A DNA stretch of 16,518 nucleotides, taken from assembly GCA_900549235.1 (NCBI GenBank), contig URNT01000054.1, positions 1 through 16,518 on the forward strand, in the 5' to 3' direction. The stretch comes from an uncultured Clostridium sp. Lineage in GTDB: Bacteria > Bacillota > Clostridia > Lachnospirales > Lachnospiraceae. The translations under genes and the position numbers were made by a program. This document shows positions 14,691 through 16,518 of the stretch, piece after piece. The notes below the pieces were generated by a model. The model had not been told where the DNA came from, ran no database searches, and worked only from the letters and a program-made list of their open reading frames with translations. How positions within the stretch are numbered: the first letter of the stretch is position 1; every line of letters begins with the position of its first letter.

Positions 14691-15177
14691 TCTAAAACCC
14701 GTACCATTATAACCCTTAACCTACTCTCCATCAACCCCAAAAAGATCACTTTTCTCAGAGGGAAATTTATGCACGTTACAAGCCAGGTGGCGGAAATCAC
14801 TTTTTTATTTTTTAGCATCGCAATTAAATATTCCTTGTATGACAACACATTTTTTGAATCATGTGCAAGAATATCAAGATGCAGACGTACAAACATATCT
14901 AAAACTGTATCAGCAGCTTCGTTCGTTTCGATTATAATATTTTGCAATGTTTTTCCTTCAATTCTTTCATAGATAATCCCTTCACGATTTTCTATCTTAA
15001 TCATTTGAAACGGTTGAGGAACGCTGATTTTATTCCTATACATTTCCTAAGCATTTTTAAACTCCAGTCCGATATACTCATGGGGTATCCTTCAAAGAAA
15101 AGCTTACAGACTTTCCCGTCTGTATATTCAAAAACTTCTGCTGTATTTCCTTTTCCAAGTAAATTCATTTTCTTCAT
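14687..15177 (-). pseudogene. Frameshifted and truncated kinase-like phosphotransferase (TIGR02172/APH-like)
   Basis: Reading from the ATG at 15177, the sequence MNLLGKGNTAEVFEYTDGK is the nucleotide-binding start of a small aminoglycoside-phosphotransferase-like kinase family. After about residue 33 the frame is lost in a run of four C's: one more C would restore the path through HEYIGLEFKNA. A TAG then stands where a sense codon is expected. The frame resumes at 15043 (ISVPQPFQMIKIENREGIIY) and keeps family-like sequence to about 14803, after which the catalytic half is missing. The remaining frame ends by chance at 14687, overlapping the MATE ATG. No ribosome binding site is visible at 15177. 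The gene is AT-rich, unlike the genes to its left. Confidence 0.75.
14706..14734 (-). promoter_or_regulatory. Promoter of the MATE/LTA-synthase-like operon
   Basis: On the minus strand TTGATG (14734-14729), a 17-base spacer and a perfect TATAAT (14711-14706) make a strong sigma-A promoter. The predicted start is near 14699. It lies inside the non-homologous tail of the kinase-like pseudogene. Confidence 0.7.
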
Positions 15178-15189
15178 ATTTTTAGATTG

Positions 15190-15387
15190 TCAGACAGGTA
15201 TATTCTTCCCGTTCCATTCTATTTTTTCAGCATTCCCGCCTTGCATCGACCAGTATATTACATCTGCAACAAATTTAGGGGTAATTGGATCAGGGACACG
15301 AAAGGGCAATAAATATCTGTTCCACTGTCCATTAGTATCTCTGTTCTGAAATATATTTCCTTTGCTTTTACTGCCATTTATCTTTCC
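15190..15387 (-). pseudogene. C-terminal fragment of an unrecognised protein
   Basis: An open frame of 65 codons reads plausibly as protein (LLPFRVPDPITPKFVADVIY, ending NGKNIPV and TGA) but has no start codon near its beginning and opens right after a TGA. I do not recognise the family; the end vaguely recalls the tail of short-chain dehydrogenases, which is only a guess. It lies just upstream of the kinase-like pseudogene in the same orientation. It is probably a gene remnant in a decayed region. Confidence 0.4.
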
Positions 15388-15460
15388 TCATAAATTAGTG
15401 TTTTAAGAATATATTTTTTTATCAAATACCGGCTACTGCCTCACTATTTTTAATCCTTGT

Positions 15461-15787
15461 TCATAAAGATAATTCATCATTAATATGGTCATGTCCCCAT
15501 TCACAAAAACTGTGCAATACAGGCATTAATGTCAATCCTCTTTCCGATAAAAAGTATTCTACTTTTGGAGGAACTTGTGGATATTCCTTACGAATAATCA
15601 GATTATCCGCTTCCAGTTCTTTAAGTTGTGCGCTCAACATTTTATGCGTAATATTGCCTAGTGCTCTTTTTAGTTCGCTGTACCTTAATACAGGATTTTT
15701 CCACAAATAAAACAAAATACTTAATTTCCATTTACCATCTACTAATGATAAGGTATATAAAAAAGGCTTATCGTCTATGTTATTCAT
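15461..15787 (-). CDS. HxlR family winged-helix transcriptional regulator
   Basis: A 108-residue regulator with the HxlR winged helix: LVDGKWKLSILFYLWKNPVL, then RYSELKRALGNITHKMLSAQ and the wing region YPQVPPKVEYFLSERG. HxlR proteins bind as dimers and often sense electrophiles or redox stress. The N-terminal cysteine used by YodB-type sensors is missing here (the motif starts PFLYTLSLVDGKW); a single cysteine remains near the end (SFCEWG). The ATG at 15787 follows AAGGAGAG. It is divergent from a flavin reductase gene, with a 105-base shared control region, and is probably its regulator. The gene is AT-rich like its neighbour. Confidence 0.93.
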   Translation of the reverse strand: MNNIDDKPFLYTLSLVDGKWKLSILFYLWKNPVLRYSELKRALGNITHKMLSAQLKELEADNLIIRKEYPQVPPKVEYFLSERGLTLMPVLHSFCEWGHDHINDELSL

Positions 15788-15806
15788 TTTTACTCTCCTT
15801 TTGGGT

Positions 15807-15831
15807 AGTATCTTACAAAAAAGTGCATACT
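15807..15831. promoter_or_regulatory. Candidate HxlR operator
   Basis: An imperfect inverted repeat with outer arms AGTAT (15807-15811) and ATACT (15827-15831) and inner TTAC/GTGC around a run of A. It resembles TAC-N-GTA type sites of YodB/HxlR regulators. It lies downstream of the hxlR-gene promoter start and just at the -35 of the plus-strand promoter. Confidence 0.35.
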
Positions 15832-15859
15832 TGCTTTATATCGCTTTGAATTATATCAT
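15831..15859 (+). promoter_or_regulatory. Possible promoter of the flavin reductase gene
   Basis: TTGCTT (15831-15836), a 17-base spacer and TATCAT (15854-15859) form a moderate promoter about 34 bases before the ATG. It overlaps the divergent HxlR promoter. Confidence 0.4.
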
Positions 15860-15878
15860 TAGCTTATTAAATATGCAA
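15850..15878 (-). promoter_or_regulatory. HxlR gene promoter (near-consensus)
   Basis: On the minus strand TTGCAT (15878-15873), 17 bases ending in TGA, and TATAAT (15855-15850) make a near-consensus extended-10 promoter. The predicted start is near 15843, leaving a leader of about 55 bases that contains the candidate operator. Its -35 lies close to the flavin reductase ribosome binding site. Confidence 0.7.
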
Positions 15879-15892
15879 GGAGGAGCAAATCC

Positions 15893-16432
15893 ATGAAAAA
15901 AGAAATAAATATATTTGACTATGCAAATGATATTATGACAGCTTTAGGGAAAGGAGTATTATTAACTACCCAGGCTGAAGGTACAGTCAATTCTATGACG
16001 ATTGGCTGGGGTATGCTTGGTATTGAATGGAATAAGCCCGTTTTTGTAGCTTTAGTACGAACAGGAAGATTTACAAAAGAGCTGCTGGACAAAAATCCTG
16101 TATTTACAGTAAATATTCCTTATGGGAAAGTGAATAGAAAAGCGATTGGCTTTTGCGGTACAAACTCCGGAAGAAATGTGGATAAAATCAAAGAAACCGG
16201 ACTGAAATTGGAAGAAGCAAGCGTTGTCGATGTTCCTGTTATCAAAGACTATCCATTGACACTGGAATGCAAGGTTATATATCAGCAAGAGCAAAATGGA
16301 GATAAAATTCCTGATGAAGATAAAGAAAGATTTTATCCACAGGATATAGATAGTTCTAACACTGGAGCAAATAAAGATTTTCATATTCTGTATCATGCAG
16401 AAATTGTCAAGGCGTATATAATTGAGGATTAG
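15893..16432 (+). CDS. Flavin reductase family protein (flavoredoxin-like split barrel)
   Basis: A cytoplasmic protein of 179 residues with the FMN-binding split-barrel pattern: ALGKGVLLTTQAEGTVNSMT, then IGWGMLGIEWNKPVFVALVR and DKNPVFTVNIPYG. Members bind FMN and pass electrons from NAD(P)H or ferredoxin to flavin or other acceptors; the specific substrate is not known. The ATG at 15893 follows AAGGAGGAG. It is the only confident plus-strand gene in the window and is divergent from an HxlR-family regulator, a common arrangement. It is AT-rich and ends about 30 bases before a sequence resembling an insertion element end. Confidence 0.92.
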   Translation: MKKEINIFDYANDIMTALGKGVLLTTQAEGTVNSMTIGWGMLGIEWNKPVFVALVRTGRFTKELLDKNPVFTVNIPYGKVNRKAIGFCGTNSGRNVDKIKETGLKLEEASVVDVPVIKDYPLTLECKVIYQQEQNGDKIPDEDKERFYPQDIDSSNTGANKDFHILYHAEIVKAYIIED

Positions 16433-16463
16433 AGGCAGATCGGACGTTCTCCTCAGCTTATAA

Positions 16464-16518
16464 GGGGCTGTTGCAAAAGTAGATGAATAATCTACCGGAG
16501 CGACAGCTCCGTTTTTAT
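16464..16518. mobile_element. Possible end of an insertion element (runs out of the window)
   Basis: GGGGCTGTTGCAAAA at 16464-16478 resembles the terminal inverted repeats of several insertion-sequence families that end in a G-rich CTGTTGCAAA motif. It is followed by a 6-bp hairpin (GTAGAT/ATCTAC, 16479-16495) and a second hairpin with a T tract. No transposase is visible, because the window stops here. Confidence 0.45.
16496..16516 (+). terminator. Rho-independent terminator
   Basis: CGGAGC (16496-16501) and GCTCCG (16506-16511) form a 6-bp GC-rich stem with a 4-base loop, followed by five T residues (16512-16516). It would end transcription from the flavin reductase gene, or shield an element that starts at about 16464. 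Confidence 0.65.

Noticed and set aside
1..16518. CRISPR arrays, tRNA or rRNA genes
   Set aside because: No regularly spaced repeats and no tRNA- or rRNA-like sequence were seen on either strand.

Overview
The window reads as chromosomal DNA of a spore-forming, low-oxygen Firmicute, most likely a Lachnospiraceae member (Clostridia). The reasons are the order yifB-dprA-topA-codY-rpsB-tsf on one strand, a CodY regulator, a SigK-type sporulation sigma factor, strong AGGAGG ribosome binding sites, and a radical SAM/DUF4130 gene pair that is common in Clostridia. Nearly all genes lie on the minus strand, so transcription runs from high to low coordinates. Most of the window (about 1-14690) has balanced, GC-leaning codon use; the last part (about 14700-16440) is clearly AT-rich.

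Layout from low to high coordinates: the start of tsf and all of rpsB (1-858), with a promoter and leader that overlap the codY terminator; codY with two CodY-box-like sites at its own promoter (1074-1966); topA (1993-4092); dprA and yifB, coupled by an ATGA overlap (4162-6830) and driven by a promoter at 6946-6974; a two-gene cassette of a DUF4130 protein (6993-7763) and a radical SAM protein with a helix-hairpin-helix (7775-9226); galE with a strong terminator and its own promoter (9331-10527); a sigK-like gene lacking the usual pro-sequence (10766-11395); an LTA-synthase-type phosphoglycerol transferase (11470-13293) overlapping a MATE transporter (13290-14690) by 4 bases; a decayed AT-rich stretch with a frameshifted kinase-like pseudogene and another gene fragment (14687-15387); and a divergent HxlR regulator/flavin reductase pair (15461-16432). 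The window ends in hairpins next to a sequence that looks like the end of an insertion element.

The most interesting system is the radical SAM/DUF4130 cassette. Its promoter (TTGCAT, 17 bases, extended TAGAAT) is flanked by two near-perfect Gram-positive LexA (SOS) boxes, one just downstream of the predicted transcription start and one just upstream of the -35. This predicts DNA-damage induction of a poorly characterised DNA repair or modification pair. No terminator is visible between this cassette and yifB-dprA-topA, so damage-induced transcription could also reach the DNA-uptake and topology genes. Secondary points are likely CodY autoregulation, a SigK that may be made already active, a promoter for the MATE-LTA operon lying at the edge of foreign AT-rich DNA, and gene decay in that segment.
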